This document shows, in pieces, positions 17,533-26,533 of a stretch of 64,000 nt of DNA. The stretch covers positions 84,800-148,799 of the forward strand of contig NZ_JAKJSD010000011.1 in the NCBI RefSeq assembly GCF_029029505.1. Reading direction: 5' to 3'. Both the position numbers and the translations under genes were made by a program. Source of the DNA: Ancylomarina sp. DW003. GTDB taxonomy: Bacteria > Bacteroidota > Bacteroidia > Bacteroidales > Marinifilaceae. Every line of letters starts with the position of its first letter. Position 1 is the stretch's first letter. Below the pieces are notes generated by a model, which was not told the DNA's origin, made no database searches, and was given only the letters and a program-made list of their open reading frames with translations.

Positions 17533-17578
17533 TGGTTGGCTGATGCCAACTAAACTTAAGACTAGCCACCAAGTCTTA
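17533..17578 (+). other. Two consecutive hairpins in the kinase-regulator spacer
   Basis: Hairpin 1: GTTGGC 17535-17540 with GCCAAC 17545-17550, loop TGAT. Hairpin 2: TAAGACT 17557-17563 with AGTCTTA 17572-17578. Neither has a T-run, so they are not standard terminators. They may stabilise or process the mRNA between the two genes. Confidence 0.5.
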
Positions 17579-17595
17579 GCAAGAAAAATGAAGAT

Positions 17596-18297
17596 ATGAA
17601 ACTAAGATGCTTAATAATTGACGATGAACCTTTAGCACAACGTGTGTTAGAGAAATACATTGCTGAACTTTCGGGTTTAGAATTAGTAGGTAAGTGTGGG
17701 GATGCTCTCGAAGCTATGGACGTACTTAAAAAAGAAGAGATCGATTTAATATTTTTGGATATTAATATGCCACGATTGAATGGAATCAACTTTCTTAAAA
17801 CATACAAAAATCCTCCTTTAACCATTATCACCAGCGCATACACAGAATATGCAGTTGAAAGTTATGAGTTAAACGTACTTGACTATCTAAAAAAACCTTT
17901 TGCCTTTCAAAGATTCTTGCAAGCTATACAAAAAGCTGAAGAAAGATTGAAAAAAGTCGATCAGCAAGAAGAAGTCAAAGGTGATATGGAATATATATTT
18001 GTGAAAGCTAACAAAAAGACAATTAATGTAAGCCTTGATAGTATTCAATATATAGAAGCTTTGGGTGATTACGTAAAAATCTATACCGATTCTGAGCATA
18101 TTGTAACCTATCAATCTCTTAAAGGAATAGAGAAGTTGTTACCAACTCAAAAATTTTACCGTGTACACAAATCCTATATTGTGGCGCTGGCTAAAATCAA
18201 ATCGATTGAGGGAAACATGGTTCATATGAGTAATAACAGTCTTCCAATTGGGAATAATTACAAGCAAGGTTTCTTGCAAAAAATTCATATGAATTAA
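17596..18297 (+). CDS. LytTR-family response regulator
   Basis: 233 residues. The receiver domain (1-~120) has the acidic pair I-D-D-E near residue 9, phospho-acceptor Asp55 in L-I-F-L-D-I-N-M-P-R-L-N-G, and conserved T-S-A-Y and K-K-P-F. The C-terminal LytTR DNA-binding domain (~135-230) is recognised by Y-I-E-A-L-G-D-Y-V-K-I-Y and F-Y-R-V-H-K-S-Y-I-V. It is the cognate partner of the kinase just upstream. Targets are unknown; the next gene, a lipoprotein, is on the same strand 180 bp away. Confidence 0.93.
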   Translation: MKLRCLIIDDEPLAQRVLEKYIAELSGLELVGKCGDALEAMDVLKKEEIDLIFLDINMPRLNGINFLKTYKNPPLTIITSAYTEYAVESYELNVLDYLKKPFAFQRFLQAIQKAEERLKKVDQQEEVKGDMEYIFVKANKKTINVSLDSIQYIEALGDYVKIYTDSEHIVTYQSLKGIEKLLPTQKFYRVHKSYIVALAKIKSIEGNMVHMSNNSLPIGNNYKQGFLQKIHMN

Positions 18298-18477
18298 GCT
18301 TTATTCTTAACTCTTTTAATAACATAAAATTTCCTTACTAATCTATTAGCTCAACCAGCTATAAACTCAAGATTGGAAGCGAAAAAATATAATTCAATTT
18401 AAGTTCGTATTTACAGCCTTTTTGCTAAATTTAGACTGAAAACTTGAATATATATTGATCTATAAAATTGTAAATAA

Positions 18478-19311
18478 ATGAAACGACTAACAACATCCCC
18501 TTATAGCCTAATAATCTTAGGATTAATCTTTGCTATTAATATTACAGGATGTAAGCCTGTAGACAAAAAAGCAAATAAAGAAACGCAAACAGAGAAGCCA
18601 TTACTTAAAAAAGCGATTGCTAAAGAGGTAAAAGATGTGGTTTATCCACTTCCAACAACCTTCGAATTGACTTCAATGTTGAATAGAATTGGTGCTGACT
18701 ATATTTTAGGCATTTCAAATTCTACTGAAAATGCAGATAAATATTTTACAGAAAAAGCCAGAGCTTTAAATCTTGGTATCTATAGTGCTGACCTAAGTTA
18801 TGCAAGTACATATCACAGAAAGCAGGAGACTATGTTGTTTCTTAAAGCTTCTAAAAAAATTATCGATAATCTGGAGATTACTTCAGCTTTCAATGAGACA
18901 TTAGTTAGCGATGTTGAAAAGAACTTGGATAATAAAGAAGAGCTTATTAAGCTTATCACAAATTCATTTTATGACACTTACGCTTTCTTAAACAAAAATG
19001 GTAAAGCAAACCTTTCTCTTTTTGTAGTTAGTGGTAGTTTCATCGAAGGGCTTTATATTGCAACTCACATTTCTGAAAATACCTTTACTAATCCTGAAAT
19101 TGTAAAAGTAATTTTCGATCAGAAAGATTCATTGGAGCGTTTATTAAAAGTTCTTCAACCAGAAGCTCAAGATCCTAACATTGCTTCATTAATAAATGAT
19201 TTCAAAGGACTTAAAACTAGTTTCGACAAAGTTGGCGAAAGCATGACTAAGCCTCAATTAGAAGAAATTACAGCTAGTGTTGTTAAGCTTAGAGAAGCTA
19301 TTGTAAAATAA
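18478..19311 (+). CDS. Hypothetical lipoprotein
   Basis: The 277-residue product has a lipobox ending I-N-I-T-G-C with the acylated Cys at residue 25, followed by a Lys/Glu-rich linker. The body is helical and mostly soluble, with V-Y-P-L-P-T-T-F-E-L-T-S-M-L-N near residue 58. It resembles uncharacterised Bacteroidota lipoproteins, but I can assign no function. A perfect terminator follows 35 bp after the stop, so it is probably the end of the LytS/LytR transcription unit or monocistronic. Confidence 0.65.
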   Translation: MKRLTTSPYSLIILGLIFAINITGCKPVDKKANKETQTEKPLLKKAIAKEVKDVVYPLPTTFELTSMLNRIGADYILGISNSTENADKYFTEKARALNLGIYSADLSYASTYHRKQETMLFLKASKKIIDNLEITSAFNETLVSDVEKNLDNKEELIKLITNSFYDTYAFLNKNGKANLSLFVVSGSFIEGLYIATHISENTFTNPEIVKVIFDQKDSLERLLKVLQPEAQDPNIASLINDFKGLKTSFDKVGESMTKPQLEEITASVVKLREAIVK

Positions 19312-19346
19312 GTTTCTACTAAACGAAACAACATCTAAAATATTAA

Positions 19347-19379
19347 AAACTGCAATTCATATGAATTGCAGTTTTTTTT
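19347..19379 (+). terminator. Strong rho-independent terminator
   Basis: Perfect palindrome AAACTGCAATTCAT / ATGAATTGCAGTTT (19347-19374) followed by further Ts. Confidence 0.93.
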
Positions 19380-19503
19380 ATGTCTTGTTTTTGCAAGCCA
19401 TCTAACATTTTTGATAAATAAATTGTATTTTTAGATCTGTTCAGTAAAAGCTGTACGATCCATTTTACTCTGGAATTTCTAATAAAAACATTCAACTCTT
19501 CAA

Positions 19504-22500
19504 ATGGGAGAATCAATCTTAAATGCACTTATGCACCTTTTTGCCATTGTTGCCAATGCCAAAGAAGAGGGTGTTTCGAACAAAGGGAAAGACATCGTAG
19601 ATAATTTCCTAAAGCGTTACGTAAGTGCTCAAGATGAAATTGAATATATGAACTTATTCCTAAACTACTATGAGTTTTACCATAGAGAAATGGAATATCA
19701 GTCAAGCGTACACCAAAAAACGGCCAATATTATTTCCTTATCCGAGGCTGCAAATGTTTGTATACGAATTCGTCCGGAACTCATTCAAGAAGAGCGCTTA
19801 GTTGTATTACTTCGTCTTTTGGAATTTATATACGAAGATGATATAGTTAGTGAAGGAGAGTTCGAGTTTATTAGTATTGTTGCTGAAAACTTTAAGATTA
19901 ACCGAAATGAATTTCTCAATGCAATAGCCTTTATCATTGGAGAAGATTTTCTTGATGAATACGATAAAAGTAAGTTTCTGATTATAAACAATCAGATTAC
20001 TGAGTGGTCTGAGAACCTTTCCTGGTTCATGAAAAAAGATCAAAAAAAGAATACAGGTCAAACAAAGCATCTCTATTGTGAAAACCTATATGGAAAACTG
20101 GTCACGCTTTATTTCCCGTCAGCCAACCTAATCGTATTCAGGTATCTTGGCGAGCTCAACTTATATGTCGAAGGAAATAAAATTGTTAAGGGACAAAGTT
20201 ACAGGCTTAAACATGGCTCCATTATAAAAGGGCCCAATATTAAATCAATTTATTATTCTGACCTGGCAAGTATTTTCCTAAAGGAAGACAATCAAGAAAA
20301 CATTGTTTTTACTGTAAAGGATGCTATTTTCAGATTTAGAAATTCTCATAATGGGATTCACAACTTCAACATCTCCGAGAAAAGTGGCCAACTAATTGGC
20401 ATCATGGGTGGTAGTGGTGTAGGAAAATCAACACTATTAAACGTCCTTAATGGCAATTTACCTCTTAATAGCGGTGAAATCTTCATCAACGATTTCGAAA
20501 TTCACAGAAACAAGTCTGCTATTCAAGGATTAATTGGTTTTGTTCCTCAGGATGATCTTTTAATTGAAGAATTAACGGTCTTCCAGAATCTATACTATAA
20601 CGCAAAGCTCTGTTTCAAAGAATTTACTGAGCATCAAATTTTAAAAACAGTTCACACTTTACTCCATGATTTAGCACTTTATGAGGCTAGAAATCTAAAA
20701 GTAGGTAATCCTCTAAATAAATTCATTAGCGGTGGACAACGTAAGCGTCTAAACATCGGTTTGGAGCTTATGCGTGAACCATCAATTCTATTAGTTGACG
20801 AACCGACTTCGGGTCTTTCATCTACTGATTCAGAAATGATTATGAATCTTCTGAAGCAACAAACTTTAAAGGGAAAACTAGTTATTGCTAATATCCACCA
20901 GCCCTCATCGGAGATCTTTAAGATGTTCGATAAGCTATGGATTATGGATAAAGGTGGTTATCCGATTTATACAGGAAATCCGATTGATTCAATTGTTTAT
21001 TTTAAAACACAAAACTCACAAGTTAATGCCGCTGAAAGTGAATGTATCACCTGTGGTAATGTAAATCCTGAGCAAATTCTACAAATTGTAGAAACTCGAA
21101 AAATTGATGAAAACGGTAAACCAACTCGTGAAAGAAGAACCAGCCCTAAACAATGGAACGAAAAGTACCGACAAAATATTGATGCACCTGTTGAGCCGGT
21201 AAAATCAGAAGGTAGCTTACCTAAAAGTAATTTTAAAATACCAAGTAAAGTTAAGCAATTCTCGATTTTTTGGATTAGAAATTTACTCTCAAAACTAACA
21301 AACAGGCAATACTTAATTATTAACCTGTTTGAAGCACCCTTGTTAGCCTTTATTCTTGGCTTTTTCACAAAATACACTTCAGCTGGCAACTATGTTTTTG
21401 GCGACAACAAGAACTATCCCGTTTTTCTATTTATGGCTGTCGTCGTTTCCATGTTTATAGGACTTAGTGTCAGCGCCGAGGAAATTATTCGTGATAAAAA
21501 GATATTACAACGAGAGAAATTCCTGAATCTATCTCGAAATGCGTATCTCTTTTCTAAAATCACATTCTTGTTTTTGCTATCTGCAATACAAACTCTAACA
21601 TTTGTTCTGCTTGGTAATTATGTACTCGAAGTTCAAGGAATGACCCTTTCCTTTTGGCTCGTTCTGTTTACAACATCCTGTTATTCTAATATGGTTGGCC
21701 TAAATATTTCTTCCGGGTTAAATTCTGTAATTACAATTTATATCCTCATACCATTAATTCTGGTACCGCAACTTCTTTTGGGTGGTGCTATGATTAAATT
21801 TGATGATTTACATGGAGGAATTACTAATAAAACCTATGTCCCAATTATAGGTGATTTAATGACTACACGATGGGCTTACGAGGCTATGGCTGTCACTCAA
21901 TTTAAGGATAATGAATTCGAAAAACACTTCTTCGATTATGAAAAAGGTGTCAGTGATGCTGCCTTCACAAGCTCATTCTTAATTCCAAAAATTGAATCAA
22001 TTCTTATTGATTGTGAAAGGAATATTGAATTCGAAAAAAACTCAGAAGAGACTAAAAGTCATTTCCACCTTTTAAGAAATGAAATCACACAACTAACCGA
22101 AGAAGCCGAATTTGAACCTTTTGTTAGTCTAAACAAATTAAATACGCTTGATTTTAATTTAGATATACTCGAAAAAACCAGACAATATCTAGATGGTATC
22201 AAGCTACATTTTATGGGTATAAATAGTGAATCGGGCTATAAGAAAGATTTTCAGTACTCAAGATTAGTTGACTCACTTGGACGTGATGGTGTATATAATT
22301 TTAAGCAAAACTATTACAATCAAGCCTTGGCTGATTTGGTTTTAAACAGAACTGAAGTCAATAAAATGATTGAAGTCGATGAAAGGCTTGTTCAAAAGAA
22401 GGATCCAATATTCATGTACCCTGATTCCAGATTTGGGCGAGCTCATTTTTATGCACCCGTGAAACGAATTTGGAATTATTACATCGACACCTATTGGTTT

Positions 22501-22629
22501 AATCTGATGATAATTTGGTTAGGAACAGCTCTTCTTTTTGCCACTCTTTGGGCCGATTTGCTTCGCAAATTTGTTGATTTTTTCGAGAGTCTCAAGTTGG
22601 TTCATCGCGAAAAGAAAGTAAAACCTTAA
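19504..22629 (+). CDS. ABC transporter, fused ATPase and ABC-2-type permease (ABCG-like), N-terminal TerB-like region
   Basis: 1041 residues. Residues 1-~150 are helical and acidic, resembling a TerB-type domain; ~185-265 is beta-rich; ~275-500 is an ABC ATPase with Walker A G-G-S-G-V-G-K-S-T near 302, signature S-G-G-Q-R-K-R-L-N and Walker B L-L-V-D-E-P-T-S-G-L. An ABC-2-type permease follows, with several membrane helices between about 600 and 790, a ~200-residue soluble insertion, and a final helix near 1000-1020. The ATPase-permease order is that of ABCG half-transporters, which act as dimers. The Cys-containing linker (SECITCGNVNPEQ) is unusual. The cargo is unknown. Confidence 0.85.
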   Translation: MGESILNALMHLFAIVANAKEEGVSNKGKDIVDNFLKRYVSAQDEIEYMNLFLNYYEFYHREMEYQSSVHQKTANIISLSEAANVCIRIRPELIQEERLVVLLRLLEFIYEDDIVSEGEFEFISIVAENFKINRNEFLNAIAFIIGEDFLDEYDKSKFLIINNQITEWSENLSWFMKKDQKKNTGQTKHLYCENLYGKLVTLYFPSANLIVFRYLGELNLYVEGNKIVKGQSYRLKHGSIIKGPNIKSIYYSDLASIFLKEDNQENIVFTVKDAIFRFRNSHNGIHNFNISEKSGQLIGIMGGSGVGKSTLLNVLNGNLPLNSGEIFINDFEIHRNKSAIQGLIGFVPQDDLLIEELTVFQNLYYNAKLCFKEFTEHQILKTVHTLLHDLALYEARNLKVGNPLNKFISGGQRKRLNIGLELMREPSILLVDEPTSGLSSTDSEMIMNLLKQQTLKGKLVIANIHQPSSEIFKMFDKLWIMDKGGYPIYTGNPIDSIVYFKTQNSQVNAAESECITCGNVNPEQILQIVETRKIDENGKPTRERRTSPKQWNEKYRQNIDAPVEPVKSEGSLPKSNFKIPSKVKQFSIFWIRNLLSKLTNRQYLIINLFEAPLLAFILGFFTKYTSAGNYVFGDNKNYPVFLFMAVVVSMFIGLSVSAEEIIRDKKILQREKFLNLSRNAYLFSKITFLFLLSAIQTLTFVLLGNYVLEVQGMTLSFWLVLFTTSCYSNMVGLNISSGLNSVITIYILIPLILVPQLLLGGAMIKFDDLHGGITNKTYVPIIGDLMTTRWAYEAMAVTQFKDNEFEKHFFDYEKGVSDAAFTSSFLIPKIESILIDCERNIEFEKNSEETKSHFHLLRNEITQLTEEAEFEPFVSLNKLNTLDFNLDILEKTRQYLDGIKLHFMGINSESGYKKDFQYSRLVDSLGRDGVYNFKQNYYNQALADLVLNRTEVNKMIEVDERLVQKKDPIFMYPDSRFGRAHFYAPVKRIWNYYIDTYWFNLMIIWLGTALLFATLWADLLRKFVDFFESLKLVHREKKVKP

Positions 22630-22707
22630 TACTTTTATTATCTCTTAAATTTTATAAAACCTGCTCTCTAGTAGTAAATCATTTTATCTAAAATTCGATA
22701 GATTTCT

Positions 22708-22715
22708 TAAGTTTG
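22708..22715 (+). promoter_or_regulatory. -7 promoter box of the C1 peptidase gene
   Basis: TAAGTTTG, an exact TAnnTTTG, 33 bp upstream of the ATG at 22749. The -33 region is T-rich without a clear TTG. Confidence 0.45.
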
Positions 22716-22748
22716 TGCTCATTAGAATTGACAACTAAAATCACAAAC

Positions 22749-24140
22749 ATGAATTTTAAATTTTTGATGCTTCCTCTTTTAGCTCTAGCTATTACAGGTA
22801 CAAGTATGGCACAAACTAAGGGTATTGTTGACAACAAAACCCTAACTGAAATCCGTAACAGCTTTAAAGCTGATGCTTCAACCAAAGCAATTCAAAATGC
22901 AATTACAAACAGTAAAAGCATTCGTGAAATTGCCCTTAACAGAGACAAAGTAGGTGCAACTGATCATTTTTTCAAGTATAGAGTTGCCGTAAAAGGTATT
23001 ACCAACCAAAAGAGCTCTGGGCGTTGCTGGATGTTCACATCAATGAACACGATTCGTCCGAATGTTATCAAAGATTTAAACCTTAACTCTTTCGACTTTT
23101 CACATAACTACAATTACTTCTGGGATATCTTCGAAAAGTCAAATCTATTCCTTGAGAACATTATCGCTACTGCTAATAAAGATATGGACGACAGAGAAGT
23201 TGTTCGTTACTTAAAAAGCCCTGTTGATGATGGTGGTGTTTGGAATTCATTTTTCAATGTAGCTAAGAAATATGGTGTTGTACCTGCTGAAGTAATGCCA
23301 GAAACAACTATTTCTAATAGTACAGGTCAATTAACTCGTATTATCAAAGAAAAATTAAGAGGCGAAGCTTATAAAATTCGTCAGCTTGCAACTAAAAAAG
23401 GAAATGCTAAAAAAGTTGAAGTAGCTAAAGTCAAAGCTTTAAAAGATGTTTACCGCATTCTTGCACTTGCATTGGGTGAGCCTCCTGTTGATTTCACTTG
23501 GAGATACAAAGATGCTGATGGCAAAATCAGCGAAGCTAAGAAATATACGCCTCAGGAATTCATGGCTCTTGTAGCTCCTGAATTTGCAAAAGACGAGATG
23601 GTAATGATTATGAATGATCCAACTCGTGAATATTATAAGGTTTACGAAATCAAAAACTACCGTAATGTTGCTGAAGGTATTAATTGGACTTACTTAAACT
23701 TACCAAATGATGAGATTAAGGCATTCGCAATGGCTTCTATCAAAAATAACCAGGCTATGTATGCATCTTGTGATGTAGGAAAGCAGCACAATCGTAAAGC
23801 TGGCGTTATGGATATGAACACCTACGATTATGCTTCTCTTTTTGGTGTTGAGTTCGATATGGATAAAAAAGCCCGAATTCTAACTCGTCAATCAGGTTCT
23901 TCTCACGCAATGACTCTAATTGGAGTTGATGTTGATGAGAATGAGAAACCAGTTAAATGGGAATTCGAAAACTCTTGGGGAACTTCTTCTGGAAATAAGG
24001 GCTACTTAACTTTCACTGATGAGTGGTTTAGCGAGTACATGTTCCGTGTTGTAATCAACAAGAAGTACTTAAACGATAAAGCTGTTAAAGCACTTAAGAG
24101 CAAACCTGTTCAGCTTCCGGTTTGGGATTATATGTTTTAA
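22749..24140 (+). CDS. Exported C1-family cysteine peptidase (bleomycin hydrolase/PepC type)
   Basis: The ATG at 22749 gives a clear signal peptide (MNFKFLMLPLLALAI, cleavage near residue 21 after SMAQ) and 463 residues in total; the upstream open frame is ignored. The papain-fold triad is visible: Cys93 in S-S-G-R-C-W-M-F, His386 in S-S-H-A-M-T-L-I-G-V, Asn408 in E-N-S-W-G-T. The D-H-F-F-K-Y-R and W-N-S-F-F-N-V-A-K-K-Y-G blocks are those of aminopeptidase C/bleomycin hydrolase. Cytosolic in most bacteria, this type often carries a signal peptide in Bacteroidota, implying trimming of peptides in the periplasm. Confidence 0.9.
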   Translation: MNFKFLMLPLLALAITGTSMAQTKGIVDNKTLTEIRNSFKADASTKAIQNAITNSKSIREIALNRDKVGATDHFFKYRVAVKGITNQKSSGRCWMFTSMNTIRPNVIKDLNLNSFDFSHNYNYFWDIFEKSNLFLENIIATANKDMDDREVVRYLKSPVDDGGVWNSFFNVAKKYGVVPAEVMPETTISNSTGQLTRIIKEKLRGEAYKIRQLATKKGNAKKVEVAKVKALKDVYRILALALGEPPVDFTWRYKDADGKISEAKKYTPQEFMALVAPEFAKDEMVMIMNDPTREYYKVYEIKNYRNVAEGINWTYLNLPNDEIKAFAMASIKNNQAMYASCDVGKQHNRKAGVMDMNTYDYASLFGVEFDMDKKARILTRQSGSSHAMTLIGVDVDENEKPVKWEFENSWGTSSGNKGYLTFTDEWFSEYMFRVVINKKYLNDKAVKALKSKPVQLPVWDYMF

Positions 24141-24167
24141 TCCAAAAACAAACAAGACAATAAAATT

Positions 24168-24200
24168 AACGCCTCAAAACAATGTTTTGGGGCGTTATTT
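24168..24200 (+). terminator. Terminator after the C1 peptidase
   Basis: AACGCCTCAAAAC (24168-24180), loop AAT, GTTTTGGGGCGTT (24184-24196), then ATTTATTTT. Confidence 0.9.
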
Positions 24201-24303
24201 ATTTTATCATCGCCATACGAGTTAAAACAGCTTGTGACGAAATTTATATCACAAACAGTTGTTAAAACTGAGAATAAGCTTTTCTCATAACAAGAGATAT
24301 TTG

Positions 24304-24311
24304 TATCTTTG
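24304..24311 (+). promoter_or_regulatory. -7 promoter box of the aminotransferase gene
   Basis: TATCTTTG, an exact TAnnTTTG, 50 bp before the start codon. The upstream element is TTTTC rather than TTG. Confidence 0.45.
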
Positions 24312-24361
24312 AATTATTCTAAATAAGCAATTTTACAAAGCCTAAAAAAGCAAACAAACCT

Positions 24362-25465
24362 ATGCAAATACGAAAAAGTGGAGCTAAGTATTCAGCCATT
24401 GTTGGTATCGGGGAAAGAATTAGAAAAGAGAGTTTGAAAACTGGAGATGAATATTTACTACTTAATCGTGGTGTTAATGCGGTTTGTAATATTGAGCTAG
24501 ATTCAGTTATTAAAAATATTGATTTCAATGGCAATGCTATGCAAGTTTATCCGCCTTCGCAAGGAAGGCAGGAACTGCGTGAAGCCATAAACCACCATTA
24601 TTTCGACAATAAAAGTAAAACCGCAAATATTAGTGTAAGTGGTGGTGGCATGTCAGCTCTCGATCTTACTTTCCAAACTCTGGATGTCGATCAAATTCTC
24701 TTGCCTGAATACTATTGGGGTTCTTATTTTCAGGTCATGACTATTCGTGAGATTAAATCTGGAATTTATAGTGATTTTGAAGGTCTATTAAATCGACTCG
24801 ATGAGATTAAAAACTCAGCCGTTATTATTTGTGATCCGAACAACCCTATTGGCAATAAAGTCGAAGATGCTGAGTTATTAAAGACAATAAAAGTGCTTAA
24901 TGATAATGGGACAACTGTCATTATTGATTGTCCATATCGACGAATATTTTGCGATCAGGAAGATCAGTTCTATCAGGACTTGCTTGAATTTAAAAATGCC
25001 ATTATTATAGAAAGCTTTAGTAAATCTATAGGTTTAAGTGGACAACGCCTGGGATTTATTCATTCAACAAATACCAATTTCAATACGGAATTAGGTATCC
25101 GATTGATGTATGCAACAAATGGGATCAATGCTTTTTCACAAATTCTTGTAGCCAACTTATTGGCATCGAATGAAGGTCACTTAGCAAGAAAAAAGTTTAA
25201 AGAAATCACAGTTGCAGGCATCCAAAGAAATATTGAATTCCTTAAAAAGAAGGATCTTCTTGCAAAAGAGTTTTATTTACAATCTGAGGCCATTGGTATC
25301 TTTGTCATTGTCAATAAATCGGAAGAAGAGTTGCTGAAAAAAAGAATTGGGTCAGTTTCATTAAGTTACTTTACAAAGACAAAAAAAGAGGAATCTTCGC
25401 AATACGCACGAATTTGTGTTTCAGTTCCTCCTGAGAAATTCGAAACTTATTTCGATAAATTTTAG
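24362..25465 (+). CDS. PLP-dependent aminotransferase, class I/II
   Basis: The 367-residue fold-type I enzyme shows the motif C-D-P-N-N-P-I-G-N for cofactor and substrate binding. The Schiff-base lysine is K221 in E-S-F-S-K-S-I-G-L-S-G-Q-R-L-G-F. It resembles HisC/AspC-like enzymes of Bacteroidota, but the amino donor is not predictable. The lytic transglycosylase gene follows 49 bp after the stop on the same strand and may be co-transcribed. Confidence 0.85.
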   Translation: MQIRKSGAKYSAIVGIGERIRKESLKTGDEYLLLNRGVNAVCNIELDSVIKNIDFNGNAMQVYPPSQGRQELREAINHHYFDNKSKTANISVSGGGMSALDLTFQTLDVDQILLPEYYWGSYFQVMTIREIKSGIYSDFEGLLNRLDEIKNSAVIICDPNNPIGNKVEDAELLKTIKVLNDNGTTVIIDCPYRRIFCDQEDQFYQDLLEFKNAIIIESFSKSIGLSGQRLGFIHSTNTNFNTELGIRLMYATNGINAFSQILVANLLASNEGHLARKKFKEITVAGIQRNIEFLKKKDLLAKEFYLQSEAIGIFVIVNKSEEELLKKRIGSVSLSYFTKTKKEESSQYARICVSVPPEKFETYFDKF

Positions 25466-25514
25466 ACAATTTCTCAACTCAACAAAACCTCAGGACAACC
25501 ATAAAAAAACAGCC

Positions 25515-26501
25515 ATGTTAAAAAATAACACCTTTAAAAACATATTACTCACACTTGCCCTATTGGCTTGTGGTTATCTAGTTGCTCAACTATTTAATTA
25601 TTCAAAATTATCCGATAAAAACAAAGAACATTTGGATACCGAGTATATGAATAAGTATAATGTTTATGCCTTAAAAACCCCCAATAAACTCTTTTTTGCC
25701 GAGGAAGAAGTCCCTCTGTATCGATGGGATGTGAAAGAATCGTTGGACAGAGAGTTATTGGTGAATACCTATTGGCAATCACAGACCTTATTATTTTTAA
25801 AACGCGCCAATCGATATTTCCCGATTATCGAACCCATATTAAAAGAACAAGGTATTCCTGATGATTTTAAGTATTTGGCATTGATTGAAAGCGGCTTGAT
25901 TCCAACCGTTGTCTCTCCTGCCGGAGCTGTAGGTTTTTGGCAATTTATGGCACCTACTGCTAAAGACTACAAGCTAGAAGTTAATAAAGAAGTTGATGAG
26001 CGTTACAATATTGAAAAATCGACCTATGCAGCATGTAAGTACCTAAGGGATTCTTATAAAAAGTTTGGAACATGGGCTCTGGTTGCTGCCTCTTACAATG
26101 CAGGAAGATCGCATATTCATTCTCAAATGAAATTACAAGATGCAGGAACATATTATGATCTTTTGCTGGGTGAAGAACCTGCACGTTACCTATTTAGAAT
26201 TGTTGCCGCTAAGCTAATTATGGAAAGCCCACAAAATTTCGGTTTTAAATTCCGTGATTCTGATCTTTATCCAAATATTCCTATTCGTAAGGTTAAAATA
26301 AACACAGGAGTTAAGGATTTTGCTGGCTTTGCTAAAGAAAATGGTGTGAATTACAAAATACTAAAGTTCTTTAATCCTTGGCTTAGAAAGCCCTATCTCA
26401 CAAATAAGTATAAAAAAGAGTATGAAATTACACTTCCTGCCAAAGGATATATTAATTTTGCGTTTTCTGAATACAAAAAACCTCAAGAAATTAAAAAGTA
26501 A
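25515..26501 (+). CDS. Membrane-anchored lytic transglycosylase (SLT/MltD-like)
   Basis: The ORF is open from 25416, but the ATG at 25515 precedes a hydrophobic N-terminal segment (NILLTLALLACGYLVAQ), giving 328 residues. The SLT domain (~100-235) carries catalytic Glu125 in Y-L-A-L-I-E-S-G-L, then S-P-A-G-A-V-G-F-W-Q-F-M and A-S-Y-N-A-G-R. This enzyme cleaves glycan strands to 1,6-anhydro-muropeptides in the periplasm. The C-terminal ~60 residues look LysM-like in layout (GVNYKILKFFNPWL) but are not a clear LysM. The next gene, uvrA, begins 33 bp later. Confidence 0.88.
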   Translation: MLKNNTFKNILLTLALLACGYLVAQLFNYSKLSDKNKEHLDTEYMNKYNVYALKTPNKLFFAEEEVPLYRWDVKESLDRELLVNTYWQSQTLLFLKRANRYFPIIEPILKEQGIPDDFKYLALIESGLIPTVVSPAGAVGFWQFMAPTAKDYKLEVNKEVDERYNIEKSTYAACKYLRDSYKKFGTWALVAASYNAGRSHIHSQMKLQDAGTYYDLLLGEEPARYLFRIVAAKLIMESPQNFGFKFRDSDLYPNIPIRKVKINTGVKDFAGFAKENGVNYKILKFFNPWLRKPYLTNKYKKEYEITLPAKGYINFAFSEYKKPQEIKK

Positions 26502-26519
26502 TTGAGGATTTAAAAGCAT

Positions 26520-26525
26520 AAGGAG
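26520..26525 (+). promoter_or_regulatory. Shine-Dalgarno supporting the TTG start of uvrA
   Basis: AAGGAG with eight bases before the TTG at 26534. Such a canonical site is rare in this genome and decides the non-ATG start. Confidence 0.7.
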
Positions 26526-26533
26526 ATTGTAGA

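Noticed and set aside
20997..21389. 130-residue minus-strand ORF inside the ABC transporter gene
   Set aside because: Antisense shadow of a conserved coding region; no recognisable family.
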